This document shows positions 16,553 to 26,826 of a stretch of DNA of 64,000 nt, piece by piece. Position 1 is the stretch's first letter. The number at the start of each line of letters is the position of its first letter. The notes beneath the pieces are model-generated. The model searched no databases. It had not been told where the DNA came from and saw nothing but the letters and a program-made list of their open reading frames with translations. Position numbers and translations under genes: made by a program. Source of the stretch: Dyella acidiphila (GTDB lineage: Bacteria > Pseudomonadota > Gammaproteobacteria > Xanthomonadales > Rhodanobacteraceae); assembly GCF_014863405.1 (NCBI RefSeq), contig NZ_JACZZA010000005.1, forward strand, positions 62,001 through 126,000. The letters run 5' to 3'.

Positions 16553-19500
16553 GGCGAGGCATCCGTGGGCAGACGCACGCCGCCGTTTTGCAGGCGCAGG
16601 GCCAGGCCGGAGTGGAAGTCGGTACGCGCGCGGTTGCGCTCGATCGGGCGATGGCGCAGTTGCTGGTTGCCGGTGTAGACGCCCACCGTGTCCATATCGG
16701 TGGAGCCATAAGGCGTGGCGATCGGCATCGACTGCAGGCCGCCGTCCAGCTGTGCCAGCCAGCTACCCTGCACGCCGCTGCCATTGAAACCGGCGCTGGT
16801 GATGTCGGCATCGGTGGTGGTGATCGGATCGGTGATCAGGTAATTGGCCGCATCCGCGCCGTTCGCCGCGATACCGCTGACGGTGACGGTCTTGCCGTTG
16901 CCAACATAGGGATTGCCGAACGTAGCCGAGCCATAGGTGAAGCTCAGCACATCGCCCGGCAGCACGCCGTTGCTGGTCAGCGATACCGTGTCGCCTACCT
17001 GCCCGTTGTAGATGCGGTTGGTGCCGGTGGCGTTCACCACGATCGACAGCGGCGTAATGGTCACCCAGTCGGCGCCGCCGGCCAGCGTGTAGTTGGCGGC
17101 CAGACCGCTGCCGTTGCCCAGCACCAGCGAACCGGTGTTGGCGAACGGCTGCTGCGTGCCGACGTTCTTGCTGGTCAGCACGCCGGAGCCGCTGAGTGTC
17201 ACCGTCTGGCCATTGATGCCGGTAAGCACACCGTTGTTGCCGAACAGGCCGGCGTCGGCGCCGGTGCTGCCGTCATACACGCGCGTGCCGCTGAGGTTGA
17301 GCACGTACGGGGTGATGTTGGCGCTGGTGCTGGCGGTAGTGTTGAAGGTGTAGTTGCCCGCATCGGCGCCGGAGGCAGCGATGCCGGTAACACCGATCGA
17401 CACATTGCTGCCGGCGTTGGGCGAGCTGAAGCTGGCCCCGCCATCGCTGAAGTTCACCGTGTCGCCGGCCAGCACGCCACTGCTGCCCAGGTTGACGCCG
17501 GCAGTGGTGTTGCCGTCGTAGACCTTGTTCTGGCCGGTAGCGCCGACAGTGATGGCGAGCGGTGTGATGGTGACCCAGTCGGTGCCGCCGGTGAGCGTGT
17601 AGTTGCTGCCCAGCGCCGCACCGTTGCCGGTGAGCACATAGCCGCTCAGGCCGTTGCTGGCGAACGCCAGTTGCTGGCCGACGTTCTTGCTGGACAGCAC
17701 GCCCGCCCCGCTGAGCGTCACCGTCTCGCCGTTCACGCCGGTGAGCACGCCATTGTTGCCGAACAGGCCGGCATCGGCGCCGGTGCTGCCGTCGTACACG
17801 CGCGTGCCGGTGAGGTTGAGCACGTACGGGGTGATGCCCAGGGTGCCGCCGACCAGCGTGTAGTTGCTGGCCGTGCCGCTGCCGTCGGTCAGCGCCAGCG
17901 TACCGTTGCTGAAGTTGCCGCCGCTGTAGTTGCCCACATTGGCGCTGCTTACTGTACCCGTACCGGTGACGTTGAGCGTTTCGCCATTCACGCCGGTATT
18001 GATCACGCCGTTGTTGCCGAACAGGCTGGCATTGGCGTCGGTGCCGCCGTCGTACTGGCGGTTGGCGCTGAGATTGATCGTCGCGCGGTTGATGGTCAGT
18101 GCATCGGCGCCGCCGATCAGCGTGTAGTTGCCAGCCTGGCCGCTGCCATTGCCCAGTTGCAGCGAATTGAGATCGAAGGCCTGGCCCGGAGTAGCCGACC
18201 CGGTGCCGCTGTAGGTGGCGTTCGCGTTAGCGCTGGCCACCGTACCTGCACCGCTCAGCGTCAGCGTCTCGCCGTTGACACCGGTGATGGTGCCGTTGTT
18301 GCCGAACAGACTGGCATTGGCCGCGGTGGTGCCGTCGTAGTCGCGCGATGCGGTGAGGCCGATCACATACGGCGTGATGGCCACGTTGCCGCCACCCAGG
18401 GTGTAGTTGCTGGCCAGGCCGCTGCCGTCGGTCAGGCCCAGGCCGTTGGTGTTGAAGTTGCCGCCCGTGTAGTTGCCGACATTCGCACCGGCCACCGTAC
18501 CTGCACCGGTCAAGGTGATCGTCTCGCCGTTGACGCCGGTGTTGATCGTGCCATTGCTGCCGAAGATGCCGGCATTGGCATCCACGCCGCCGTCGTACTG
18601 GCGGGTACCGCTGAGCGTGATCACTGCGCGGTTGATGGTCAGCGCATCGTTGCCGCCGATCAGCGTGTAGTTGCTGGCCAGCGCCGCGCCGTTGCCGGTC
18701 AGGTTCAAGTTGTTGAGGTCAAAGGCCTGTCCCGGGGTGGCCGAGCCGATACCGCTGTACGGCGTACCGCTGGCATTGGCACTCGATACGGTGCCCGCGC
18801 CGCCCAAGGTCAGCGTTTCGCCATTGACGCCGGTGAGCACGCCGTTGTTGCCGAACAGAATGGCATCGGCAGCGGTGGTGCCGTCATACGCACGCGAGCC
18901 ACTGAGATCGAGCACATGCGGCGTGATCGCCAGGCTGCCGCCGACCAGCGTGTAGTTGCTGGCCGAACCGCTGCCATCGGTCAGCGCCAGCGTGCCGGCG
19001 CTGAAGTTGCCACCGGTGTAATTGCCTACATTGGCGCTGGTGACCGTGCCCGTACCGGTGACATCGAGCGTTTCGCCGTTGATGCCGGTGTTGATCACGC
19101 CATTGGCGCCGAACAGGCTGGCATTGGCATTGGCGCTGCCGTCGTATTGGCGCGAGCCGTTGAGGTTGATGCCGAGTCGATTGATGGTCAGCGCATCGTT
19201 GCCGCCGATCAGCGTGTAGTTGCTGGCCAGGCCCGTAGCGTTGCCCAGCTGCAGCGCGCCCAGGTCGAAGGCCTGACCCGGCGTACCCGAACCAATGCCG
19301 GTGTAAGTGGCGTTGGCATTGGCGCTCGCTACCGTGCCCGCGCCGCTCAAGACCACCGTCTCGCCGTTGACGCCGGCCAGCAGGCCACCGGCACCGAACA
19401 GTGCTGCATTGGCCGCGGTCGTGCCGTCATACGTACGCGAGCCGCTGAGGCTGAGCACGTATGGCGTAATCGTCAGCTGGTCGGTACCGCCGACCAGGGT

Positions 19501-22500
19501 GTAGTTGCTGGCCAGCGCCGCACCGTTGCCGGTCAGGCTCAGCGTATTGATATCGAAGGCCTGGCCCGGCGTGGTCGAGCCGATACCGGCATACGGGGAG
19601 CCGCTGGCGTTGGCACTCGACACCTTGCCCGCACCGCCCAGCGTCAGCGTTTCGCCGTTGACGCCGGTGAGCACGCCGTTGCTGCCGAACAGATTGGCAT
19701 TGGCGCCGGTGGTGCCGTCATAGGCGCGCGTGCCGCTGAGGCTGAGCACGTACGGCGTGATGGCCAGACTGTCGCTGCCGCCGACCAGGGTGTAGTTGTC
19801 GGCCGAACCCGAGCCGTTGGTCAGCGCCAGGCTGCCGCGGATGAAGTTGCCGCCGCTGTAGTTGCCTACGTTTGCGCCGGCGACCGTGCCCGCACCGGTA
19901 AGCTGCAGCGTTTCGCCGTTGATGCCGGTATTGATCAGGCCGTTGTTGCCGAAGGCCGCCGCACTGGCGTCGATGCCGGCGTCGTACTGGCGCGTGCCGG
20001 CAAGATTGATCACCGCCTGGTTGATGGTCAGCGCATCGTTGCCGCCGATCAGCGTGTAGTTGCCGGCCAGGCCGCTGCCGTTGCCCAGGGTCAGCGTGTT
20101 GAGATTGAAGTTCTGCCCGGTCGGCGTGGTCGAGCCGACGCCCAGGTAGGTGACATTGGCATTCGCACTCGCCACCGTGCCCGAGCCGCTCAGCACGACC
20201 GTCTCGCCGTTCAAGCCGGTGAGTACGCCGTTGCTGCCGAACAGCAGGGCCTGGGCGATATTGGTGCCGTCATAGGCACGCTGGCCGCCGAGACTGAGCA
20301 CGTAGGGCGTTACCGTTACCGTGCCGCCGGCCAGCATGTAGTTGCTGGCCTGACCGCTGCCGTTGCTCAGGCTCAGGCTGCCCAGGTTGGCGAAGCTTTC
20401 TGCGCCGGCGTTCTTGCTGTTGAGCACGCCCGAACCGCTCAGGTTCACCGTCTCCCCGTTCACGCCGGTCAGTACGCCGGCACTGCCGAACAGGTTGGCG
20501 TTCGCACCGGTGCTGGTGTCGTAGACGCGCGTGCCGTTCAGAGTGAGCACATAAGGGGTAATGGCAAAGTTGGCGCCGGTCAGCGTGTAGTTGCTGGCCA
20601 GGCCGCTGCCGTTGTTCAGCGCCAGCGTGCCGAGGTTGAAGGTGGCGCCGGTGTAGGTGCCCACGTCCGCGCCGAAGGTCGTGCCCAGGCCACTCACTTT
20701 CAGCGTTTCGCCGTTGACGCCGGTGGCGATCGTGCCGTCGTTGCCGAAGGCGCTGGAAAAGGCATCGATGTTGGCGTCGTACTGGCGCGTGCCGCTGATG
20801 ACGATCGGTGCTGCGTTGATCGTGCCGGTCAGCCCGGTCGGCTGGGTCAGCGAGTAGTTGCCCTGATCCGTGCCGCTCAAGGTAATGGCGGCGGTCACCG
20901 CAATATTGCTGCCTGCATTGGGCGACGCAAAATTGCCGACGTCGGCGTTGATGGTGACATTGTCGCTGCCCAGCACGCCGACCAGCTGCTGCGAGCCGCC
21001 CAGGGTGGCGCTGGTGTTGCCATCATAGGTTTTGCTGTCGACGGTGGTGCCGGTGATGCTCAGCGGCGCCTTGGTGATGGTCAGCTGATCGGTACCGCCG
21101 ATCAGCGTGTAGTTGCTGGCATTGCCGGTGCCGTTGCCCAGCGCCAGCGTATTGAGATCGAACGGCTGCGAGCCGCTGCTTGCGCCGGTGCCCTTGTAGG
21201 TGCCTACGTTCTTGCTCGATACGGTGCCCGAGCCGGTCAGGGTCAGCGTCTCGCCATTCACGCCGCTGACGGCGAACAAGCTGGAATCGGCGGTGGTGGT
21301 GGTGTCGTACTGGCGCGTGCCGGTGAGGCTGATCACGCGCGGCGTAACCGCAAACGTATTGCTGGTGCTCAGCGTGTAGTTGCTGGCCAGGCCCGAACCG
21401 TTGCTCAGCGCCAGCGACCCGACGTTGAAGGTGCCGCCGCTTTGCGTGTAGGTGTTTACATCCGGCGCCGAGATCAGGCCCGCACCGGTCACCGTCAGCG
21501 TCTGGCCATCAATGCCGGTGCTGATCACGCCGCTGTTGCCGAACGCGCTGGCATTGGCGTTGGTGGTGGCGTCGTACTGGCGCGTGCCGGCGAGGGTGAT
21601 CAACGCCTGGGTGATGGTGCCGGTCAGCCCGGTGGGCTGGGTCAGGATGTAGTTGCCCGCATCGGGGCCGCCGATAGTGATGGAGGAGCTGACCGCGATA
21701 TTGCTGCCCGCATTCGGCGACGCGAACGCGCCCGTGTCGCCGGTAACGCCGACCACGTCGCTGCCCAGCACGCCCTGCAGTTGCTGCGTACCGCCCAGGG
21801 TGGCCGTGGTGGTGCCGTCATAGACCTTGGTGTTGACCGTGGTGCCGGTGATGGTCAGCACCGCCGGCGTGATCACGAAGGTATCGGTGCCGCCGATCAG
21901 CGTGTAGTTGCTGGCCAGGTCCGGACCCGAGCCGGTGGCGCCGGCCGCGGTCAGGCTCAGCGTATTGAGGTTGAACGGCTGCGAGCCGCTGCTCGCGCCG
22001 GTGCCGTTATAGGTGCCGACGTTCTTGCTGGAGGTGGTGCCCTGCCCGCTCAGCGTAAACGTGTCGCCGTTGAGGCCGGTGACCGTGCCGAACAAGGTGC
22101 CCTGCGCGGTGGTCGTGGTGTCGTATACGCGCGTGCCGCTGAGGTTGAGCACGTACGGCGTGATCACGCCGTTATTGCCGGTAGCGGACGTGGGCAGGAT
22201 GTAGTTGGACAGCAGCGTGCCGGTGTTGGCGACGAAGTCCGACACCACCAGGGTCGATTGCACGCCCAGGCCGGTGCCGGCGTTGGGCGTGGTGTAGTTG
22301 GCGGTGGCCGACTGCGGAATCGACGCACCTTCGCCGCTGACGAAGCCGGTCAAGGTGTAATCGGAGGCGGTCAGCGTGGCCGAGTTGGTACCGTCGTAGA
22401 CCTTGGTCGGGCTGCCGGTGATCACCGCGACCAGCGTGGCCGGCGTGATATTCGCCTTCAGGCCACCCGGCTGGGCAAGCACATAGTTGCCGGCCTGCGT

Positions 22501-25500
22501 ACCGTCCAGGCCGAAGCCGCTGGAGGTTACGGCGAGATTGTTGCCGACGTTGATGGTGCTGAAGGTGCCCGCGGCAGAACCGGTATCGAGCGTGACGTTG
22601 TCGGTGCCGAGTACGCCATGCAGTACGGCGCTGCCGACATTGAGCGTGTCGTTGAGCGTGCCGTCGTAGACCTTGCTGGCAGCGGTAATGCCGGTGAGCG
22701 TGAGCGGCGCGGGGGTGATATCGGCAGTGAGGCCCTTGATCACCTGCAGGTTGTAGTTGGCCGACGCGCTGCCAGAAATGCTGAAACCGCTGGCGGTAAC
22801 GCCAATGCCGTTGCCGACATTCGATTGCGCGAAGGTGCCGGTGGTGGAGGTAGTCAGCGTGACATTGCCCACATCGGAAGCGACCAGGCCGGACAGGCCG
22901 GCAGCACCGACGTTGAGCGTGTCGTTGGCGGTGGTGTCATAGACCTTGCCAGTGGCATACACGCCGGTGATGAACAACGGCGCCTGCGCAATGTTGCCGA
23001 AGCCGGTGGCCGCAGTAGCCAGCGTGTAGTTGGACAGCAGCGTGCCACTGGCCGCGGTGTAGTTGTTGGCGGTGAGCGTGCCGCTGATCAGAATCGTGTT
23101 GCCGGCGTTGGCGGTGCTGTAGTTGAACCCCGCAGTCGGCGTAACCGTACCGCCTTCGCCGCTGACAAAACCATTGACCTGGAAGTTCGACGAATTGAGC
23201 TGGGCGACCGTCGTACCGTCGTAGACCTTGTCGAGGTTGCCGACCAGGCTGACCGTCAACTGTGCGGGGGTGATGCTGCCGGTGGTGAAAATCGTGCTGG
23301 GATAGGAGTAGTTGCCGGCACAGCTGCCGGTACCGCCACAGGTAAAGGTGAAGTCCGTGCTATTGAGGGTGACCTGGAACGGCTGGTTGTTTGCCACGTT
23401 CTTGCTGGCAAAGAAACCGGTGATATTCGGGTTGACGACCGCGGTATCGCCGTCCTTGAAGCCGCTCAGCACGAAATCCTGCTCGCCGCCGACGTTGAGC
23501 AGATACTCGTCGTTGCCGTCGTAGATCTTGGTGATGCTCTTGGTGAGGCTGGCGATAAGACTGCCGCTCAACGGAGCCTGCGTAATCGTGCCAAAGCCGC
23601 TGGCCAACGTCGGCAGCGCGTAATTGGAGAGCAACGTACCGGATCCCGCGGTGAAGTTGCTGGCGCTGAGCAGTGCGCTGACGGCTTCGATCGAGGCGTT
23701 GGGCGAGGCGTAGTCGCCCGTGGCCGGCGCATTGAACGTAATGTTTTCGCCGCCGATCACGCCCGACAGCACGAAGTTGCCGGCGTCGAACGTGGCCGTG
23801 GTGGAGCCGTCGTAGACCTTGGTGGGGTTATTGACGATCGACACGAACAGCGGCGCCGGATCGATCGTGCCGGTACCGCTTACCGAGCTGTTGAAGGTGT
23901 AGTTGGACAGCTTGGTCGTGCCGGTGACGGTAAAGTCGGACGGCTGCAGCGTCGCGGTCAGGCCGATATTGGAACCGGCATTGGGCGAGGCATACACCGC
24001 CGGGCTCTGCGAGACCACGGCGCCATCGCTGCCGGCAAAACCGGTAATGGTGAAGTCGCCCTGGGTGAGCGTGGCGAAATCGGAACCGTCGTAGATCTTG
24101 TCGGGGCTGCCGTTGAAAGCCACGGTCAGCGGGCGCGGCGTGATGTTGGCGGTCAGGCCGATGGGTGCGGTCAGCGTGTAATTGCCTGCAGCCGCGCCGG
24201 CCAGGTTAAGGCCATTGGCGGTCACCGCCAGGCTGTTGCCCACGTCGGACTGGCTGAAGGTACCGCTGGCCGAGCCGGTCTGCAGCGACACCACATCGTT
24301 GCCCACCACACCGTTGAGCGTGGCGCCACCGGTGTTCAAGGTATCGGCGGTGGTGCTGTCGTAGATCTTGTCGTTGGCGGTGATGCCGCTGACGGTCAGC
24401 GCCTTGGGCGTGATGTTGGCGGTGAGATTGGTCGGCGCGACCAGGGTGTAGTCGTTGATTTTGCTGCCGGCCAGTACGAAGCCGCTGAGGTTGACCGTGA
24501 TGCCGTTGCCGGCGTTGGCGCTGGCAAAGGAACCGGCGGCGCCGGAGGTGTCCAGCGTAATGCTGTCACCGGCGATCACGCCGTAGATGCTGGCGTTGCT
24601 CAGATCGAGCGTATCGGCAGTGCCGCCGTCGTAGACCTTGCTGGTGGCCAGCACGCCGCTGAGCAGTACCGGTGCGCGCGTGATCGTGCCGATGCCGGTG
24701 GCGGTAGTGGGCAGCAGGTAGTTGGAAAGATTGGTGCCGCTGTTGGCGACGAAGTTGGTCAGGGTGAAGGTGGCATTGAGCTGCTGCTGCCCGGCATCCG
24801 CACCGGCATAGGCGATGCTGCTGGGCTGGTTCACCGTGGCGCCCTGCCCGGCGACGAAACCGCTGAGCTGGTAGTTGGAAGAACTCAGCGTGGCCGTGGT
24901 GGTGCCGTCGTAGACCTTGGTCGGGTCGTTGATGATGATGGCGCTCAGCGCCGCCTTGTTGATCGTGCCGATGGCCGCGCTGGCCGCACCCGACAAGGCA
25001 TAGCCATACACCGGAATGCCGGCGGCATTGGTAATGGCGTAGCCGCTGATGCTGCCGGGCGTGGTCACCGAGATGTTGCTGCCTGCATTGGCGCTGGCGT
25101 AGGTGCCGCTGGCCGAGGCGACGGTGTCGCCGTTGATCAGGCCGCTGTCGGCGAGATTGGATCCGGCGAGCACGGCCGTGGTGGTGCCGTCATAGGTTTT
25201 GGCGACGGTGCTGGTGAGGCCGGTCACCGTCAGCGTCGGCGCCACACTATAGAGAAAGCCATTGCCCGAGGTCGCCGCGGCGGTCTGGTACGGCGCGTTG
25301 TACTGAATGAAATTCGGTGTCAGGCCGCCGGTGGTATCCAGCGTGGGATTGGTGGAATAGATCAGCCACGGCGCCGACGTGCCGGTGCTTACCGCAGCAG
25401 CGCCGCCGTTGTTGACGAAGTTGGCGCCGGTGGACAGCGTCACGCCGGTGCCGCCCAGGATCGAGGCGCCGTTGGCGATAGTGAGATTGCCGCCGGCGGC

Positions 25501-26826
25501 GGTCATCACCACGCCGCCCGCACCGGTTACCGGCGCGTTGACGTTGATGCCGTGATACGCCTCCAGCTTCAGCGTGGCGGCCGCATTGCTCCAGCTCACC
25601 GCGGCATCGATATTGATGTCGCCCAGGCCGGAACTCTGCGTGCCTACGCCGGTGGCGCCACTGGAGGTGGTCTGCTCGGTGACGTTGGTGCCGGCATTGA
25701 GCGTGTTGGAAATGGTCGTTGCGGCAGTGCTGTCGATGGTCAGGTCGGTCGGGTCGACCAGCCAGGTGCCGGCGGCGCCGTGCGGCGCGGCGGCGGTGAT
25801 ATGCGCATCGGCGGCCAGTTGGAAATTGGCGGCCGAGGTTTCGATCGAGCCACCGGCGCCGCCATGGGGTGCGCTCGCATCCAGCGTGCCGCCGACATTG
25901 ACCTGGCCGGCAGTCATGCCGCCGAGCAAGGTGATGGTGCCGTTGTGGTTCTGCACCGTCTGTGCCTGCACTACGCCGGTGTTGTTCACCACGCTGGCGA
26001 GCAAGGCATCCTTGGCGCCGGCGGTCATGATCACGCGGCCGCCGTCGGCGACGATCAGCTGGCGGTTCTCGGCCAGGTTGTTCAGCGTGCTCTGGTCCAC
26101 TTGCAGATGCACCAGCTGATTGCCGCTGAAGGTGAGCGTCACCGTACTGCCGCCCGCCAGCGCCACCGTGCCGAGCTGCGCGGTGATGGTGCCCTGGTTG
26201 GAAACCTGGTTGCCGAGCAGGGCGACATAGCCGCCGTTGGCGGCGGTGATGGTGCCGCGGTTGATCACGCTGCCCTTGCCCGAACCGCTGAAACGACGCT
26301 CGCTGCTGTCGATCGTGCTGTCGTCGACATCCAGCGTGGAGGCGACCAGGCCGCCCACGTTCACCTGCGCGCCCTGCCCGAACAACACGCCGTTCGGATT
26401 GATCAGCCACACCTGGCCGTTGGCATTGAGATGGCCGTCGATCTCGCTGGGCGTGCTGCTGTAGATGCGGTTGACCGCGATCGAGCTGCTGCCCGGCTGC
26501 AGGAAATCCACCGTCTGGTTGGCGCCGACGTTGAAGTTCTGCCAGTTCAGCATCAGGGTCGAGCTGTCCTGGCGGATGGTGGTGACATTGCCCACCTGCT
26601 GGATCTGCCCGGCGCCGGACACGATCTGTCCGCCCGACGGCCCGCCCGCGTGCGCAAGACTCGGCGCACCCAGCGACATCGCCAGCAGCGACAGCGCCAT
26701 CACTCGTTGACCGGTCACGCCGCGCTTGCGCGGGCCGGCGCCCGCGCGCGTCGCGGTCGCCAGCTCGGAGGCCGGCACCCACTGGGAAAGGGAGCGGTTC
26801 CAGCACAGCCTGTAGATGTGATTCAT
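16549..26826 (-). CDS. giant two-partner secretion adhesin (TpsA) with YDG repeats
   Basis: Predicted surface or secreted filamentous protein of 3425 residues. It starts MNHIYRLCWNRSLSQWVPA, the extended signal peptide region of large TPS exoproteins, followed by VMALSLLAMSLGAPSLAHA. The haemagglutination-activity secretion domain (about 60-310) has FNVGANQTVDFLQPG, the NPNG motif at about 143 (WLINPNGVLFG) and NGGYVALLGNQVSNQGTI. From about residue 544 to 3272 come about 31 YDG-type repeats (KVYDGTTTATL or RQYDGGTDANASLFG forms), then a short tail ending PTDASP. It has no visible toxin or protease domain, so adhesion or aggregation is likely. ATG 26826 is preferred to a TTG six bases upstream. 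tpsB follows with a 4-base overlap. Confidence 0.93.
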   Translation of the reverse strand: MNHIYRLCWNRSLSQWVPASELATATRAGAGPRKRGVTGQRVMALSLLAMSLGAPSLAHAGGPSGGQIVSGAGQIQQVGNVTTIRQDSSTLMLNWQNFNVGANQTVDFLQPGSSSIAVNRIYSSTPSEIDGHLNANGQVWLINPNGVLFGQGAQVNVGGLVASTLDVDDSTIDSSERRFSGSGKGSVINRGTITAANGGYVALLGNQVSNQGTITAQLGTVALAGGSTVTLTFSGNQLVHLQVDQSTLNNLAENRQLIVADGGRVIMTAGAKDALLASVVNNTGVVQAQTVQNHNGTITLLGGMTAGQVNVGGTLDASAPHGGAGGSIETSAANFQLAADAHITAAAPHGAAGTWLVDPTDLTIDSTAATTISNTLNAGTNVTEQTTSSGATGVGTQSSGLGDINIDAAVSWSNAAATLKLEAYHGINVNAPVTGAGGVVMTAAGGNLTIANGASILGGTGVTLSTGANFVNNGGAAAVSTGTSAPWLIYSTNPTLDTTGGLTPNFIQYNAPYQTAAATSGNGFLYSVAPTLTVTGLTSTVAKTYDGTTTAVLAGSNLADSGLINGDTVASASGTYASANAGSNISVTTPGSISGYAITNAAGIPVYGYALSGAASAAIGTINKAALSAIIINDPTKVYDGTTTATLSSSNYQLSGFVAGQGATVNQPSSIAYAGADAGQQQLNATFTLTNFVANSGTNLSNYLLPTTATGIGTITRAPVLLSGVLATSKVYDGGTADTLDLSNASIYGVIAGDSITLDTSGAAGSFASANAGNGITVNLSGFVLAGSKINDYTLVAPTNLTANITPKALTVSGITANDKIYDSTTADTLNTGGATLNGVVGNDVVSLQTGSASGTFSQSDVGNSLAVTANGLNLAGAAAGNYTLTAPIGLTANITPRPLTVAFNGSPDKIYDGSDFATLTQGDFTITGFAGSDGAVVSQSPAVYASPNAGSNIGLTATLQPSDFTVTGTTKLSNYTFNSSVSGTGTIDPAPLFVSIVNNPTKVYDGSTTATFDAGNFVLSGVIGGENITFNAPATGDYASPNASIEAVSALLSASNFTAGSGTLLSNYALPTLASGFGTITQAPLSGSLIASLTKSITKIYDGNDEYLLNVGGEQDFVLSGFKDGDTAVVNPNITGFFASKNVANNQPFQVTLNSTDFTFTCGGTGSCAGNYSYPSTIFTTGSITPAQLTVSLVGNLDKVYDGTTVAQLNSSNFQVNGFVSGEGGTVTPTAGFNYSTANAGNTILISGTLTANNYTAASGTLLSNYTLATAATGFGNIAQAPLFITGVYATGKVYDTTANDTLNVGAAGLSGLVASDVGNVTLTTSTTGTFAQSNVGNGIGVTASGFSISGSASANYNLQVIKGLTADITPAPLTLTGITAASKVYDGTLNDTLNVGSAVLHGVLGTDNVTLDTGSAAGTFSTINVGNNLAVTSSGFGLDGTQAGNYVLAQPGGLKANITPATLVAVITGSPTKVYDGTNSATLTASDYTLTGFVSGEGASIPQSATANYTTPNAGTGLGVQSTLVVSDFVANTGTLLSNYILPTSATGNNGVITPYVLNLSGTRVYDTTTTAQGTLFGTVTGLNGDTFTLSGQGTTSSKNVGTYNGTGASSGSQPFNLNTLSLTAAGATGSGPDLASNYTLIGGTDTFVITPAVLTITGTTVNTKVYDGTTTATLGGTQQLQGVLGSDVVGVTGDTGAFASPNAGSNIAVSSSITIGGPDAGNYILTQPTGLTGTITQALITLAGTRQYDATTNANASAFGNSGVISTGIDGQTLTVTGAGLISAPDVNTYTQSGGTFNVGSLALSNGSGLASNYTLSTSNTFAVTPRVISLTGTRQYDTTTTADSSLFAVSGVNGETLTLTGSGTVSSKNVGTYKGTGASSGSQPFDLNTLALGNGTGNASNYTLIGGTDQLTITKAPLSITGTTVDSKTYDGNTSATLGGSQQLVGVLGSDNVTINADVGNFASPNAGSNIAVTAAITLSGTDQGNYSLTQPTGLTGTINAAPIVISGTRQYDANIDAFSSAFGNDGTIATGVNGETLKVSGLGTTFGADVGTYTGATFNLGTLALNNGSGLASNYTLTGANFAITPYVLTLNGTRVYDTSTGANANLFGSAGVLTGVNGETVNLSGSGVLNSKNAGAESFANLGSLSLSNGSGQASNYMLAGGTVTVTPYVLSLGGQRAYDGTNIAQALLFGSNGVLTGLNGETVVLSGSGTVASANANVTYLGVGSTTPTGQNFNLNTLTLGNGSGLAGNYTLIGGNDALTINQAVINLAGTRQYDAGIDASAAAFGNNGLINTGINGETLQLTGAGTVAGANVGNYSGGNFIRGSLALTNGSGSADNYTLVGGSDSLAITPYVLSLSGTRAYDGTTGANANLFGSNGVLTGVNGETLTLGGAGKVSSANASGSPYAGIGSTTPGQAFDINTLSLTGNGAALASNYTLVGGTDQLTITPYVLSLSGSRTYDGTTAANAALFGAGGLLAGVNGETVVLSGAGTVASANANATYTGIGSGTPGQAFDLGALQLGNATGLASNYTLIGGNDALTINRLGINLNGSRQYDGSANANASLFGANGVINTGINGETLDVTGTGTVTSANVGNYTGGNFSAGTLALTDGSGSASNYTLVGGSLAITPHVLDLSGSRAYDGTTAADAILFGNNGVLTGVNGETLTLGGAGTVSSANASGTPYSGIGSATPGQAFDLNNLNLTGNGAALASNYTLIGGNDALTINRAVITLSGTRQYDGGVDANAGIFGSNGTINTGVNGETITLTGAGTVAGANVGNYTGGNFNTNGLGLTDGSGLASNYTLGGGNVAITPYVIGLTASRDYDGTTAANASLFGNNGTITGVNGETLTLSGAGTVASANANATYSGTGSATPGQAFDLNSLQLGNGSGQAGNYTLIGGADALTINRATINLSANRQYDGGTDANASLFGNNGVINTGVNGETLNVTGTGTVSSANVGNYSGGNFSNGTLALTDGSGTASNYTLVGGTLGITPYVLNLTGTRVYDGSTGADAGLFGNNGVLTGVNGETVTLSGAGVLSSKNVGQQLAFASNGLSGYVLTGNGAALGSNYTLTGGTDWVTITPLAITVGATGQNKVYDGNTTAGVNLGSSGVLAGDTVNFSDGGASFSSPNAGSNVSIGVTGIAASGADAGNYTFNTTASTSANITPYVLNLSGTRVYDGSTGADAGLFGNNGVLTGINGQTVTLSGSGVLTSKNVGTQQPFANTGSLVLGNGSGLAANYTLAGGADWVTITPLSIVVNATGTNRIYNGQVGDTVSLTSNGVLPGDVLSFTYGSATFGNPYVGNGKTVTVSGIAANGADAANYLITDPITTTDADITSAGFNGSGVQGSWLAQLDGGLQSMPIATPYGSTDMDTVGVYTGNQQLRHRPIERNRARTDFHSGLALRLQNGGVRLPTDASP
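16985..25235 (-). repeat. about 31 tandem YDG-type repeats inside the TpsA gene
   Basis: The unit averages about 91 codons and is marked by Y-D-(G/T/A/S). Two unit types are visible. Type one, early in the protein, has K(V/I)YDGTTTATL, then ANAGSNIAVT-like and NYTLTAP-like strands. Type two, dominant later, has R(Q/A/V)YDGxxxANASLFGNNG, GVNGETL and GSGLASNYTL. Late units are close copies at DNA level, for example those with RVYDGSTGADAGLFGNNG. This suggests recent unit duplication and makes the region prone to length change. Confidence 0.85.

Noticed and set aside
16985-25235. CRISPR-like array suggested by regular repetition
   Set aside because: The periodic units are about 270 bases and encode continuous protein repeats; there are no short identical repeats with unique spacers.
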